NCBI GenBank assembly: GCA_019739215.1 | Contig: JAHHDR010000004.1 | Span: forward strand, 124,001 to 188,000 | Direction of reading: 5' to 3' | Origin: Rhizobium sp. | GTDB lineage: Bacteria; Pseudomonadota; Alphaproteobacteria; Rhizobiales; Rhizobiaceae | Length of the DNA: 64,000 nt | In this document: positions 35,811-45,570 of the stretch, piece by piece | How the letters are laid out: each line of letters opens with the position of its first letter | Position numbering within the stretch: position 1 is the first letter of the stretch | Translations under genes and position numbers: made by a program | Notes under the pieces: generated by a model | The model's input: only the letters and a program-made list of their open reading frames with translations | Databases searched by the model: none | Told to the model about the DNA's origin: nothing

Positions 35811-36494
35811 TCAGGCCTTGTCGGTCCCGTAGACGGCCAGGAACATCTTCACCGCGGCCGAAACGTTGCGCTCGATGGCCTCGCTGCTCGGTGCCGACGC
35901 CATTTCGCAGAAGAGGCGCTGGCGGTAGAGCCCGGCCAGGCAGAGATCGCCGAACTGACGTGCCGCCCAGACCGGATCGTCCAGCGGCACGAGACGTCCG
36001 GCCGCCACCTGCCTCTCGAGAAAATTCGCCAGCACGGTCGGGCCGTGGTTCGGACCGACCTTGAAGAAGCTGCTGGTGACCTCGGGCATCCTCTCGAGCA
36101 CGCCGACGACGATGCGCTGCGCCCGGATGGCATTGTCTGAAAGAATGTAGCCGGCAAAGGCGACGCCGAAATCATGGAGCCCCTCGGCCAGCGGCTTGTC
36201 GCCCAGCGCTTCCTGGAGCTTTTCGAAAACGCGGCTCTTCTGGCGCTGGACCATGGCCGCGAACAGGTCTTCCTTGTTCTTGAAGTAGACGTAGAGCGTG
36301 CCCTTGGACACGCCGGCTTCGCGGGCGATGTCGCTCATGCTCGAGGCGTCGAAGCCCATGCCCATGAAGATGCGGTGGGCACCTTCAATGATCTGCTCAC
36401 GCTTGGCCGGGTCTTCGCCGGCGGCAGGGCGACCACTGGCAGCCTCCTGCCTGCTGCTATGCTCGACTTCGGCGTCCGAACCGATATCGGTCAT
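35811..36494 (-). CDS. TetR-family repressor of the adjacent efflux operon
   Basis: A protein of 227 residues. After a charged N-terminal stretch of about 30 residues comes the TetR helix-turn-helix (about 35-80, IIEGAHRIFMGMGFDASSMSDIAREAGVSKGTLYVYFKNKEDLFAAMV). The C-terminal ligand domain resembles TetR_C_14/AefR-like regulators (YILSDNAIRAQRIVVGVLERMPEV). It is divergent from the HlyD-MFS genes, and the 139-bp gap contains two palindromes with TCGAAC/GTTCGA arms, probable operators. A hydrophobic drug or plant phenolic is the likely inducer, by family. Confidence 0.92.
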   Translation of the reverse strand: MTDIGSDAEVEHSSRQEAASGRPAAGEDPAKREQIIEGAHRIFMGMGFDASSMSDIAREAGVSKGTLYVYFKNKEDLFAAMVQRQKSRVFEKLQEALGDKPLAEGLHDFGVAFAGYILSDNAIRAQRIVVGVLERMPEVTSSFFKVGPNHGPTVLANFLERQVAAGRLVPLDDPVWAARQFGDLCLAGLYRQRLFCEMASAPSSEAIERNVSAAVKMFLAVYGTDKA

Positions 36495-36524
36495 GATGGA
36501 TGTTTTCCCGTCGTTAACATTATT

Positions 36525-36542
36525 TCGAACCAAGCGGTTCGA
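36525..36542. promoter_or_regulatory. TetR operator 1
   Basis: TCGAAC and GTTCGA arms (36525-36530, 36537-36542) are separated by six bases, forming a perfect interrupted palindrome 30 bp before the TetR start. The same arms occur in the larger site at 36581. Confidence 0.65.
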
Positions 36543-36580
36543 TTGCTCTTGATATGGCGCAGAAATGGGACTATGTCAAA

Positions 36581-36603
36581 TCGAACTGAACGGTTCGGTT
36601 CGA
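36581..36603. promoter_or_regulatory. TetR operator 2 (23-bp near-perfect palindrome)
   Basis: Outer arms TCGAAC/GTTCGA (36581-36586, 36598-36603) enclose inner arms GAAC/GTTC around a central G; only one pair mismatches. It lies 31 bp before the HlyD start and probably overlaps the efflux promoter. Confidence 0.75.
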
Positions 36604-36633
36604 TAATTCGCTGTAAAGCGGGGTAGTTTTCAA

Positions 36634-37843
36634 ATGGCAAGAACAGCAAGCAAGACCGCTGCGGTGCACGCGGTGCAGGACGACATGGAAGCAAACGAAG
36701 CGAGCGAGTCGCCGGTCAAGACCGAATCTCCGGCCTCCCCGCCCGCATCGGTTTCGGAACAGGCGCCGACCAGGAAGCGTGGCATCGTCCGCAAGCTTCT
36801 GCTGACAGCCGTTGCCCTCTTGGCGCTCGCCGGTGGCGCCCATTACGGTCACCAGTGGTGGCTTGACGGCCGTTTCATGATCGCGACCGACGACGCCTAT
36901 ATCGAAGGCGACATCACCAACATTTCGCCCAAGGTCACCGGCTACGTCGCCAAGGTCAATGTCGTCGCCAACCAGCATGTGAAGGCCGGCGACACGCTCG
37001 TTACGCTTGACAACGGTGACTACAGGATTGCCGCCGAGCAGGCCGAAGCCCAGATCGCTACCCAGAAGCTTGCCTTGCTGCGCTTCGATGCGCAGATTGC
37101 CGCCGCCCGCTCCGCGGTCACCCAGACAGAAGCACAGAAGACGGCTCTGGAAGCTACGGTTCGCGGCGCTGAAATCACGCTCAACCGCCAGCAGGATTTG
37201 TCGTCGAAAAAAAGCCGGTATCCGCGCCGATCTCGACAACGCACAGGTGACCTATGACCAGGCAAAGGCGAACCTGGCCGGTGCCGATTCCGCCATTGCG
37301 TCTGCCCAGGCCAACATTGCCGTCGTGACGGCCCAGCGTGCCGAGGCCGAGAGCCAGATCCACTCGCTGGAACTGCAGAAGGCCAAGGCTGAACGCGACC
37401 TGTCCTTCACGGTGCTGAAGGCGCCGTTCGACGGCGTGGTCGGCAATCTCGCCGTCCAGGACGGCGATCTTGTCTCGCCGGGGCAAAGGCTCGCCGCACT
37501 CGTTCCGATCGAGAACCTCTATATCGAGGCGAATTTCAAGGAGACCCAGGTCGCGGGCATCAAGCCGGGCGCCAAGGTGAAGGTGGAGATCGACGCGCTT
37601 GAGGACCATGTGATCGAGGGCACGGTGGAGTCGATCTCGCCGGCATCGGGCTCCGTCTTCTCGCTGCTGCCGCCGGAAAATGCCACCGGCAACTTCACCA
37701 AGGTGATCCAGCGCCTGCCTGTCCGCATCGCGCTTCCCAAGAGTGTGCTCGAAAGCGGTCATCTTCGCGCCGGCCTGTCCGTGGTCGTCGAGGTCGACAG
37801 CCGCACGGGCACTGCCGACGCGGTCCGCCTCGCCGGGAAGTAA
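36634..37843 (+). pseudogene. HlyD/EmrA-type membrane fusion protein, one extra A in a homopolymer
   Basis: The periplasmic adaptor of an EmrAB-type tripartite efflux pump, 402 residues when corrected. The start has one membrane helix (about 48-70), the first half-lipoyl and DDAYIEGDITNISPKVTGYV signature, and a coiled-coil hairpin that begins with AEAQIATQKL. A run of seven A (37207-37213) shifts the frame just after LSSKK; with six A it continues AGIRADLDNAQVTYDQAKANLAGAD and finishes with the beta-barrel (FKETQVAGIKPGAKV). Both parts are intact otherwise. A homopolymer miscall or slippage is likely. It lies 161 bp before the MFS gene. Confidence 0.85.
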
Positions 37844-38004
37844 GCCAACGGCGCCCGCCGCCTGTGGGGCAGTGACGCATTCGACGGTCGTTCAGGCGCT
37901 TGCCTGACACCGACCTCATGGGTCCCCCTCTGGCTGCCCTTGCGGCGGGCGTCCACATCCATCCGTTTCGACACCGCCCGAACGACGGTGACAGGGAGGC
38001 CGCC

Positions 38005-39612
38005 ATGGCCACAGCAACCGCCGATCAGGTTCCCGTTCCCAAAACTACGCCCGCCGCCACCGGCATGCCGGCAGAGAGGCAGGTCACGACGCGCGAGGTC
38101 CTGGCCTTCTTCGCCATGGTCTTCGGCATGTTCATGGCCATTCTCGACATTCAGATCGTCTCGGCCTCGCTGGCCGATATCCAGGCGGGCCTGTCGGCGA
38201 GCAATGATGAAGTCGCGTGGGTCCAGACCTCCTACCTGATTGCCGAGGTCATCATGATCCCGCTCTCGGGCACGCTCGCCCGGGTGGTTTCCACCCGCAT
38301 CCTGTTCTCGGTCTCCGCCGCCGGCTTCACCGCCGCCAGCGCGCTGGCCGCCACTGCCACCAATATCGACCAGATGATCGTCTACCGCGCGCTGCAGGGC
38401 TTCATCGGCGGTGGCATGATCCCCTCGGTCTTCGCGGCGGCCTTCATCATCTTCCCGCCCTCCAAGCGCGCGGTCGTGTCGCCGATCATCGGCCTCGTCG
38501 CAACGCTGGCCCCGACGATCGGCCCCACCGTCGGCGGCTACCTCACTGCCGCCTTCTCCTGGCACTGGCTGTTCCTGATCAACGTGATCCCCGGCATCCT
38601 TGTCGCGACGGCGACCTGGATCCTGATCGACTTCGACAAGCCGGAACTCGGCCTGATGAAGAAGTTCGACTGGTATGGCCTCGCCTACATGGCGATCTTC
38701 CTCGGCTCGCTCGAGTATTTCCTCGAGGAGGGCAATATCAAGGGCTGGTTTGAGGACGAGATCATCATCGTGACCGGGCTTGCGGCGCTGCTCGGCGGTG
38801 CAGCCTTCTTCTACCGCGCGTTTACCGCGTCGTTTCCGATCGTCGACCTGAGGGCTTTCAACAACAGAAACTTCGCCTTCGGCTCGCTGTTCTCCTTCGT
38901 CATGGGCATCGGGCTCTACGGCCTGACCTATCTCTATCCGCTCTATCTCGGACGCATCCGCGGCTATGACGCGCTGATGATCGGCGAGACCATGTTCGTC
39001 TCCGGCCTCGCCATGTTCTTCACCGCGCCGATCGCCGGCATACTCTCGAACAAGCTCGACCCGCGCGTGATGATGGCGATCGGCTTCTCCGGCTTTGCCA
39101 CCGGCACGTGGATGATGAGCCACATCACCGCAGACTGGGATTTCTGGGAGCTGCTGGTCCCGCAGATCCTGCGCGGCTCGTCGATGATGCTCGCCATGGT
39201 ACCGATCAACAACGTGGCACTCGGCACGCTTCCGGTCGACAAGATCCGCTCGGCCTCCGGCCTGTTCAACCTGACGCGAAACCTTGGCGGCGCCGTCGGT
39301 CTTGCTATCATCAATACGTTGCTGACCCGACAGACCCAGATCCACTATTCGCACCTGGCCGAACATGTGAACCCGGCCAATCCGGCTGCTACTGATATGA
39401 TCGACAACCTGACCGCCAATTTCGATGCGCACGGCATGGACGGCAGCATGATCGCGATCAAGCAGATCGCGGGCATCGTGCACCAGCAGGCCTACCTGCT
39501 GTCCTTCATGGATGTGTTCCTGATCCTGACCGCGCTCTTCGCGTCACTGGTGCTAATGACGACGATGCTGAGAAAGCCCAAGGCGGCGGGTGGTGGCGGC
39601 GGCGGGCACTGA
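38005..39612 (+). CDS. DHA2-family MFS drug exporter (EmrB type)
   Basis: An inner-membrane proton-driven exporter of 535 residues with 14 predicted transmembrane segments. Signature motifs are FMAILDIQIVSASLADIQAGLSASNDEVAWVQTSYLIAE (motif D1 and start) and GTLARVVSTRILF (motif A region), then APTIGPTVGGYLT (motif C), which marks antiporters. The C-terminus ends in a Gly-rich tail. ACAGGGAGGCCGCC precedes ATG 38005. With the HlyD protein it would form a pump to the outer membrane; expression is probably controlled by the divergent TetR. Confidence 0.93.
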   Translation: MATATADQVPVPKTTPAATGMPAERQVTTREVLAFFAMVFGMFMAILDIQIVSASLADIQAGLSASNDEVAWVQTSYLIAEVIMIPLSGTLARVVSTRILFSVSAAGFTAASALAATATNIDQMIVYRALQGFIGGGMIPSVFAAAFIIFPPSKRAVVSPIIGLVATLAPTIGPTVGGYLTAAFSWHWLFLINVIPGILVATATWILIDFDKPELGLMKKFDWYGLAYMAIFLGSLEYFLEEGNIKGWFEDEIIIVTGLAALLGGAAFFYRAFTASFPIVDLRAFNNRNFAFGSLFSFVMGIGLYGLTYLYPLYLGRIRGYDALMIGETMFVSGLAMFFTAPIAGILSNKLDPRVMMAIGFSGFATGTWMMSHITADWDFWELLVPQILRGSSMMLAMVPINNVALGTLPVDKIRSASGLFNLTRNLGGAVGLAIINTLLTRQTQIHYSHLAEHVNPANPAATDMIDNLTANFDAHGMDGSMIAIKQIAGIVHQQAYLLSFMDVFLILTALFASLVLMTTMLRKPKAAGGGGGGH

Positions 39613-39641
39613 GCTGGGTAGACACAGTCAGCCGGCTGCGG

Positions 39642-40046
39642 TCAGTTGACCGCGGTCAGCGCGATCGAGGCGTCGGAAGGCTCGAGAGACTCGAAGGCGA
39701 CACCGTCGCCGATCGCAAGGGTCAGGACCTGCTCGCCTCTTCCGTCGGTCAGTTCCACCGTGCCGTCGCCATTGTCCGTCCAGTTGCGAACGCGCGACAG
39801 GCCCGGCCAGACCGATGCGCAGTCTTCGCCGGCGATCACGCTGCTGGAACGCTGGGTCGTCATGGATCCGCGGCTGATCAGGCAGGAGGTGCGACTCTGC
39901 ATGTTGGATACCGCAAACTCGCTTTCACCCGCCCCTCTCACAGTCGCCGTCGTCAATGTGTCGGCCTGGACATCATGCGCCGGTGAAAACCACCAGAGCG
40001 GCCCGCCAACTGCCATAACACCTGCGATCACTGCGCGAATTGCCAT
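39642..40046 (-). CDS. Small secreted protein, AprI/Inh-like protease-inhibitor fold
   Basis: A protein of 134 residues with an N-terminal signal or anchor (MAIRAVIAGVMAVGGPLWWF). The C-terminal 85 residues have the pattern of the AprI/Inh/Omp19 beta-barrel: two cysteines (C55, C76) in CLISRG...GEDC, then VWPGLSRVRNWTDNGDGTVELTDGRGEQVLTLAIG. Members inhibit metalloproteases in the periplasm or are surface lipoproteins. No protease gene is nearby. GGGAACGGGCAG precedes the ATG. Assignment rests on pattern only. Confidence 0.6.
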   Translation of the reverse strand: MAIRAVIAGVMAVGGPLWWFSPAHDVQADTLTTATVRGAGESEFAVSNMQSRTSCLISRGSMTTQRSSSVIAGEDCASVWPGLSRVRNWTDNGDGTVELTDGRGEQVLTLAIGDGVAFESLEPSDASIALTAVN

Positions 40047-40141
40047 CTGCCCGTTCCCTTGTTCATCATGCACGCCGGTCGATGGCATGATGATGGACCG
40101 CAAAACTTGCGCCATGGTTAACGGATTAACAACGAGGCCAA

Positions 40142-41092
40142 TCAGCGGCGGAACGGCGTCTCCGGCACCGGCGTCACCGGCTTTCCCTGCTCGAACCACG
40201 ATATCAGGTTGTCGGCGACGAGATCGGCCATCGCATTGCGGGTCGCGACCGAGGCGGAGGCGACATGAGGCAGCAGCGAGACATTGTCGAATTTCATGAG
40301 GGCTTCCGGCAGGCAGGGCTCGACCTCGAAGACGTCGAGACCGGCGCCGGCGATGACCTTGCGTTCCAGCGCATCGGCGAGATCGCCTTCATGCACGGTC
40401 CAGCCGCGGCCGACATTGATCATGACGCCGTTGGCGCCAAGGGCTTGCAGGATCTCCCTGTTGATCGTCTGCCGGGTCTCGGGGGTCTTGGGCACGATGC
40501 AGACCAGCGTGTCGACCGCCGTCGCCAGTGCCTTCAGCGAGGGATAGTAGTCGTAGCCGATATCCGCCTTGGGCGAGCGGGTGTGGTAGCTGATCTTGAC
40601 GTTGAAGGCTTCGAGGCGGCGGGCGATCTGCTGGCCGATGCGACCCATGCCATACATGCCGATATGGCGGCCGCGCAGCGTGAGCGGCGAAAGCGGAAAG
40701 GCGCCTTCCCTCGTCCAGCGACCCTCGCGCAGGTAATTTTCGGCGCGCGGAAACTGGCGCAGCGTATTGAGCAGCAGGCCGATCGTCGTATCGGCCACTT
40801 CCTCGTCCAGCACGTCGGGCGTGTTGGTGACGATGATTCCCTTCGAGGCTGCATGCCCGACATCGACCCCGTCATAGCCGACGCCGAAATTGGCGATGAT
40901 CTTCAGGTTGGGGAGCGCATCCATCAGCGCTGCCGGCATCGCGTTGAAGGACGCGGTTCCCGCGACCCTGGCGGCCATGTCTGATGTCACGTCCTCTGCC
41001 CTGGCGCTGGGCAGTTCCAGGATATCGAAGCGGCCCTTCAATCTTTCGCGAACACGCGGGTTGACCTTGCCGATGAGGAGCAGAGTGGTCAT
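40142..41092 (-). CDS. D-2-hydroxyacid dehydrogenase (glyoxylate/hydroxypyruvate reductase type)
   Basis: A NAD(P)H-dependent enzyme of 316 residues that reduces 2-keto acids such as glyoxylate or hydroxypyruvate. The Rossmann motif is GMYGMGRIGQQIARRL (about 143-158). The catalytic Arg lies in MINVGRGWTVHE, where most relatives have NxARG; the Glu in FEVEPCLPEAL and His in LLPHVASAS complete the triad. NADP(H) preference is suggested by HTRSPK after the second strand. It follows the LacI regulator gene by 11 bp on the same strand, so a keto-acid-sugar link such as gluconate/2-ketogluconate is possible. Confidence 0.9.
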   Translation of the reverse strand: MTTLLLIGKVNPRVRERLKGRFDILELPSARAEDVTSDMAARVAGTASFNAMPAALMDALPNLKIIANFGVGYDGVDVGHAASKGIIVTNTPDVLDEEVADTTIGLLLNTLRQFPRAENYLREGRWTREGAFPLSPLTLRGRHIGMYGMGRIGQQIARRLEAFNVKISYHTRSPKADIGYDYYPSLKALATAVDTLVCIVPKTPETRQTINREILQALGANGVMINVGRGWTVHEGDLADALERKVIAGAGLDVFEVEPCLPEALMKFDNVSLLPHVASASVATRNAMADLVADNLISWFEQGKPVTPVPETPFRR

Positions 41093-41103
41093 GTCATCTA
41101 CCG

Positions 41104-42126
41104 TTATTTTCGGGGTTTCATGGGGCCGGTGGACTGGCGGATGCGCATTTCCGGCTTGATGAGATGCAGGCCATCCGGCTCGTGGCTGCCGGCAAGGCGA
41201 TCGAGCAGAGCGCGTGCGGCCATGCGGCCGACCTCGGACTGGCCGTTCCAGACGGTGGTGAGTGCAGGCGTGGCGATGGCAGCCTCCTCGAGATCGTCAT
41301 AGCCGGTCACGGAGATATCAACGCCGGGCACGAGGCCGGCGCGGAGGATGCCGTTCATCAGGCCGATGGCGACCAGATCGTTCCAGCAGACCGCGGCGGT
41401 CGGCTGCTGCGGCAGCGACAGGAAATGCACCGCTGCCTCGAACCCTCCCTCGCGGGTCCGCGGACCCGGTATGCGCAATTCCGGATCGACCGCGATGCCG
41501 GCCTTCTGGAGTGCATTGACATAGCCCTGGTAGCGGTCGCGGCCGGTCGAGGTCTGGTCGGTGCCGCCGATCATGGCGATCACCTTGTGGCCGAGCGAGA
41601 TCAGGTGGTTGGTGGCCAGCGAGATGCCGTAGCTGTCGTCGCCGCGATAGGCCGGAAGAATGATCCCCTCGATCTGGCGGGCAACCAGCACCAGCGGCAT
41701 GCCATTGTCCTCGGCAAGGCCGATATCCTCCGGCGGCGTGCCGATCGCCGGCGAGATGATGATGCCGTCGCCGCCGAGCTGCAGCATCGTCTCCAGGAAG
41801 TTGCGCTGCTTCTCGACCGAGTCGTAGTGGTTGGACAGGATGAACGTGTGCTGGCTGCGGTCGAGCTCGCTCTCGATCGCCTTGAGGATCTCGCCGTAGA
41901 ACGGGTTCATGATGTCGTGCACGACGACGCCGATGATGCCGGAACGCGAGGTCCGGAGGCTGGCCGCACGGCGGTTGTAGATATAGCCCAGCGCCCGCGC
42001 CTGATCCTTGATCCGGTCGCGCGTCGTCGCGGCGACGAGCGGACTGTCGCGGAGCGCGAGCGAGACCGTGGCGGTGGAGACCCCCAATGTCTCAGCGATC
42101 GTGGACAGTTTCACTTTCTGGGCCAT
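41104..42126 (-). CDS. LacI-family regulator
   Basis: A protein of 340 residues: helix-turn-helix (VKLSTIAETLGVSTATVSLALRD) with hinge (RRAASLRTSRS), then the effector domain starting IIGVVVHDIMNPFYGEILKAIE and ending with VCWNDLVAIG and VTGYDDLEEA. It forms an operon with the hydroxyacid dehydrogenase gene (11-bp gap). Direct repeats TATCGAC at 42188-42194 and 42198-42204, 60-80 bp upstream of the ATG, may be part of its own control region. Effector and regulon unknown. Confidence 0.9.
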   Translation of the reverse strand: MAQKVKLSTIAETLGVSTATVSLALRDSPLVAATTRDRIKDQARALGYIYNRRAASLRTSRSGIIGVVVHDIMNPFYGEILKAIESELDRSQHTFILSNHYDSVEKQRNFLETMLQLGGDGIIISPAIGTPPEDIGLAEDNGMPLVLVARQIEGIILPAYRGDDSYGISLATNHLISLGHKVIAMIGGTDQTSTGRDRYQGYVNALQKAGIAVDPELRIPGPRTREGGFEAAVHFLSLPQQPTAAVCWNDLVAIGLMNGILRAGLVPGVDISVTGYDDLEEAAIATPALTTVWNGQSEVGRMAARALLDRLAGSHEPDGLHLIKPEMRIRQSTGPMKPRK

Positions 42127-42237
42127 CGAGCCTCCCGTCGCGGACAGCCGGCAATGCCGGCGCCCGCCTCTCCCTAAATCGATTGAGTATCGACATTTAT
42201 CGACGCTCGCAACGACCGATGCAAGCGAATGTCGCGC

Positions 42238-42744
42238 CTAGTCTGCAAATGCCTCCGCATCGGGCTCGACCTGCCCCAGGTTGCGGTTGATCTTGCGCAG
42301 GACCTTGAGGAACTGGCGCACCTCCTTGTCGGACAGGCCGGCGATCGCCAGGTTCTCTGTCCCCTTCACCGCAAGCTGGATCGCCTGGACATGCTTGCGG
42401 CCACCATCGGTCAGGACCGCCCGCATCTGGCGACCGTCGAGTTCGTCCGCCTGCCGCTCGATAAAGCCCTGCGCCTCCATGCGCGCCAGCGTGCGAGTCA
42501 TGGTCGGCGGCTTGACACCCAACCGTTCGGCGATGGCGCCGGCGGACAGTCCGTCTTCTTCGGCCAGCGCCAGGATAACGCCATCCTGGCCGGCATAGAC
42601 GCCGCTATGCGAAAGGGAATTGGTCAGGAAGGTGCGCATGAAGCGCGCGGCGCGGGTAACCTCGGACTGGAGATTGCCGGGCTCGCGGGACGGGCTTTCC
42701 TTGTCCGGCTTGTCCTTCTTCCTGGACTTGTCCTTCTTGCTCAT
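42238..42744 (-). CDS. MarR-family transcriptional regulator
   Basis: A protein of 168 residues. A Lys-rich N-terminus (SKKDKSRKKDKPDKE) precedes the MarR winged helix fold (about 40-150, AIAERLGVKPPTMTRTLARMEAQGFIERQADELDGRQMRAVLT, with the wing). ATG 42744 is directly preceded by GGAGG with almost no spacer, an unusual arrangement, so the true start may be elsewhere or translation weak. It is divergent from a creatininase-family gene across a gap with an AT-rich palindrome, a probable MarR operator. Confidence 0.88.
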   Translation of the reverse strand: MSKKDKSRKKDKPDKESPSREPGNLQSEVTRAARFMRTFLTNSLSHSGVYAGQDGVILALAEEDGLSAGAIAERLGVKPPTMTRTLARMEAQGFIERQADELDGRQMRAVLTDGGRKHVQAIQLAVKGTENLAIAGLSDKEVRQFLKVLRKINRNLGQVEPDAEAFAD

Positions 42745-42755
42745 CCTCCGCCCCG

Positions 42756-42778
42756 GTTTGAATTTAAACTTTTTGAAT
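42756..42778. promoter_or_regulatory. AT-rich palindrome and direct repeat between marR-type and creatininase genes
   Basis: GTTTGAATTTAAAC (42756-42769) is a palindrome with one mismatched pair, and TTTGAAT recurs 15 bp later at 42772-42778. MarR proteins usually bind AT-rich palindromes of this size in the divergent gap. Confidence 0.5.
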
Positions 42779-42800
42779 GTATGACTTACGCCGCAGGGCA

Positions 42801-43580
42801 ATGGCAAGAGGCGCGCGCGAAATGGCAGGAGAAACAGGGCTGTCGACTTCGCGCACGATCGCGATACTGCCGCTTGGCGCGCACGAATATCATGGCCCGC
42901 ACCTGCCGCTGGAGACCGACACGATCATCGCGCGCGCCGTTGCCAGCCGCCTGCGACAGGCATTGCCCGACGCCCTTGACGTGGTGTTTCTGGAGGCCGA
43001 GCCGGTCGGTTACTCGCCGGAGCATCTCGACCGGCCGGGCACCCGGTCGCTTGCCTTCGACGAAGCGGTCAACCGCTGGCTCGGCATTGCCGGCGACCTG
43101 TCGAGCCGTGGCATCCGCAAACTCGTGCTGCTCAACGCCCATGGCGGCAACGCGCCGTTGATGACCATCGTGGCGACCGAGGCCCGCCTGCGTTTCAGCA
43201 TGCTCTGCGTGGCGACGAGTTGGACGCGCTTTGGCGTGCCGGAAGGCGTGATTTCGCCCGAAGCCAAGGCGCTCGACATCCATGGAGGCGACATCGAGAC
43301 ATCGGTGATGCTGGCGATCGCGCCCGAAACGGTGGACATGGCAAGCGCCCGCAACTTTTCCTCGCGGCAGGCAGATTATGGGACACGCTTCCGGCATCTG
43401 CGCGCCTATGGACCGCATGCTTTCGGCTGGCTGATGCCGGACCTCAACGCCGAGGGAGCCGCCGGAAACGCCAGCGCCGCGACGGCGGAAAAGGGGGAGG
43501 CGCTGCTCGCGCACGCGGTCGAAGGATTGGTGGACCTGGTGGAGGATGTCGACAGATTCGACATCGTCCAGTTCGGCTGA
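42801..43580 (+). CDS. Creatininase-family amidohydrolase
   Basis: A metal-dependent hydrolase of about 259 residues. The family signature is IAILPLGAHEYHGPHLPLETDT with its Glu, His and Asp metal ligands, followed by LLNAHGGNAPL and IHGGDIETSVML. Family members open cyclic amides (creatinine) or act on formamide groups in cofactor synthesis (MftE, FAPy-related enzymes), so the substrate is open. ATG 42801 is chosen because AGGGCA lies just before it; 42777 and 42822 are alternatives. It is divergent from the MarR gene, which probably regulates it. Confidence 0.88.
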   Translation: MARGAREMAGETGLSTSRTIAILPLGAHEYHGPHLPLETDTIIARAVASRLRQALPDALDVVFLEAEPVGYSPEHLDRPGTRSLAFDEAVNRWLGIAGDLSSRGIRKLVLLNAHGGNAPLMTIVATEARLRFSMLCVATSWTRFGVPEGVISPEAKALDIHGGDIETSVMLAIAPETVDMASARNFSSRQADYGTRFRHLRAYGPHAFGWLMPDLNAEGAAGNASAATAEKGEALLAHAVEGLVDLVEDVDRFDIVQFG

Positions 43581-43674
43581 CACGGGTCGCAGTCTCGTCG
43601 GGCGCAGTCTTGCCGACCCCGAACGCCAACGGCCGGCCTCGAGCCGGCCGCGACCAGTCGATGGACAGTTCGCG

Positions 43675-45570
43675 TCAGGCTGCCTGGCGATGCTGCGCCG
43701 GCCGCGTGCCGGCAAGGCGGAAGCGCTCCAGCAGACCGTGCAACTGCCGCGCCTGTTCGGAGAGCGATACGCTGGCGGCGGTGGTCTCCTCGACCATCGC
43801 CGCGTTCTGCTGCGTCATCTGGTCCATGCGGTTGACCGAGCTGTTGATCTCCTGCAGCGCCGAAGACTGCTCCTCGGTCGCCTTGGAAATGGTGGTGATG
43901 TGGTCGGTGACGCGGTTGACGAGGCTCTCGATCTCTACGAGCGCTTCGCCAGTCGACCGCACCAGGTCGACGCCGCTCGACACTTCGATCTCCGACTGGC
44001 CGATCAGCGTCTTGATCTCCTTGGCCGCTGAGGCCGAGCGTTGGGCGAGTTCGCGAACCTCCTGCGCGACCACCGCGAAGCCACGACCGGCCTCACCGGC
44101 GCGCGCAGCCTCGACGCCGGCATTGAGGGCAAGCAGGTTGGTCTGGAAGGCGATCTCGTCGATGACGGACAGGATCTGGCTGATCTTGCCCGAGGACTGC
44201 TCGATCCTGCTCATCGCGTCGACCGCATTGCGCACGATCGCGCCGGACTTGCTGGCGCTGGTCTGGGTCTCGGCCATCATGCCCTTGACCTCCCGCGCGC
44301 GCTCCGACGTGGAACGCACGGTCGCGGTGATTTCGTCGAGCGCGGCGGCAGCCTCTTCAAGCGACGCGGCCTGCTTTTCGGTGCGGCGCGACAGGTCGTT
44401 GGCGGCGGAGCTCAGCTCCAGCGTGTTGCCGTTGATCGTATTGCCCGACATGCGGATCCGCTCGATCGTCGATCCAAGCGTTTCCATCGTCGTGTTGACA
44501 TTGTTCTGAAGTTCGCCGAATGCACCGCGGAACTGCCCCTCCATCGCCTGCGTCAGATCGGCATCGGCAAGTGCTGCGACAACGCGCCGGATCTCGTTGA
44601 TCCCCTTGTCGACGGAACTGACGAGTTCGTTGACCGACTGTGCGAAGCGGTTGAGATCGGGATTGTCGTAGTCCTTCGAGATGCGCTGGGAGAAATCGCC
44701 CGCGACCGCCGAAGCGACGACCGTGCTGATGGTTGACTGCAGTTCGGCACTCTTGGCGTGAAGGGCTGCTTCCTGGGCTTCCAGCGCCCGCATGGTGATC
44801 GCATTCTTGCGGAAGACTTCCATCGAACGGGCCATCTCGCCGATTTCGTCCTTGCGGTCGATGTCGCCGACCTCGCTGTCGAGATCGCCGCCGGCCAGCC
44901 GCGTCATCCCGCTGGTCAGCGCCTTGATCGGGCCTGCAATTCCGTTGCGGGCGATGAGCACGCTGATCGTGGCGCCCGCGATCAGGCAGATCGCAGCGAC
45001 GATCGCTTCCGTCCAGATCGCCACGGACGACGAGTTCAACGCCTCTGCGCGCGCAGCCGCCAGCGTCTCGCCGGATGATACGCTATAGACCTTGACGGCG
45101 GCGGTAACCGCCTTCTGACCCTCGAGCGCCTTGTCGAGCGCCGACTTGATCGCCGCGCCGTCCGATGCCGAGGCGCCGGCAACGGCCACCATGGCCTTGA
45201 TGTCAGCGAAGTAGCTGTTGAGCGCCGTTTTGATCGCGGCCAGCATCTGCAGTTCTTCGGGCGTGGCGGCAGCTTCGATCTTCGGCAGGCGCGCCAGCAT
45301 CTCGGACGCGCGCTTGTCGGTCTCGGCGGCAAAGTCCGCCGCCTTTTCCGGTGCGGCCGCGAGCTGGTAGGTCATGCGGCTGATCGCGATGATGTCGACC
45401 CGCAGGTCCATGGCCTCGCGGGCGACCTCCTCCTTCTGGCCCACTGAGGCCAAGGTGCGGCCGAGATCGCGGACGCCGAATATGCCCATGCCTGCAATCA
45501 GCAGCGACGTGATGCCCATGAACAGCACAACGACTCCGATCTTGAGCTGGATGGGGAGATTGCGCAGCAT
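43675..45570 (-). CDS. Methyl-accepting chemotaxis protein
   Basis: A chemoreceptor of 631 residues. One membrane helix is at about 10-32 and a second at about 185-208, enclosing a helical periplasmic sensor of about 150 residues (four-helix-bundle type). A HAMP domain follows (about 210-262), then a second HAMP-like unit (about 285-345), and the cytoplasmic signalling domain with the highly conserved tip [30 protein letters not shown]. There is no C-terminal CheR-binding pentapeptide. No che genes are nearby, so it signals to a chemotaxis system elsewhere; the ligand is unknown. Confidence 0.93.
   Translation of the reverse strand: MLRNLPIQLKIGVVVLFMGITSLLIAGMGIFGVRDLGRTLASVGQKEEVAREAMDLRVDIIAISRMTYQLAAAPEKAADFAAETDKRASEMLARLPKIEAAATPEELQMLAAIKTALNSYFADIKAMVAVAGASASDGAAIKSALDKALEGQKAVTAAVKVYSVSSGETLAAARAEALNSSSVAIWTEAIVAAICLIAGATISVLIARNGIAGPIKALTSGMTRLAGGDLDSEVGDIDRKDEIGEMARSMEVFRKNAITMRALEAQEAALHAKSAELQSTISTVVASAVAGDFSQRISKDYDNPDLNRFAQSVNELVSSVDKGINEIRRVVAALADADLTQAMEGQFRGAFGELQNNVNTTMETLGSTIERIRMSGNTINGNTLELSSAANDLSRRTEKQAASLEEAAAALDEITATVRSTSERAREVKGMMAETQTSASKSGAIVRNAVDAMSRIEQSSGKISQILSVIDEIAFQTNLLALNAGVEAARAGEAGRGFAVVAQEVRELAQRSASAAKEIKTLIGQSEIEVSSGVDLVRSTGEALVEIESLVNRVTDHITTISKATEEQSSALQEINSSVNRMDQMTQQNAAMVEETTAASVSLSEQARQLHGLLERFRLAGTRPAQHRQAA

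Noticed and set aside
42178..42204. ATCGAT and TATCGAC repeats upstream of the LacI gene at 41104 as a firm operator
   Set aside because: They are direct rather than palindromic and short; the evidence is too weak for a separate feature.
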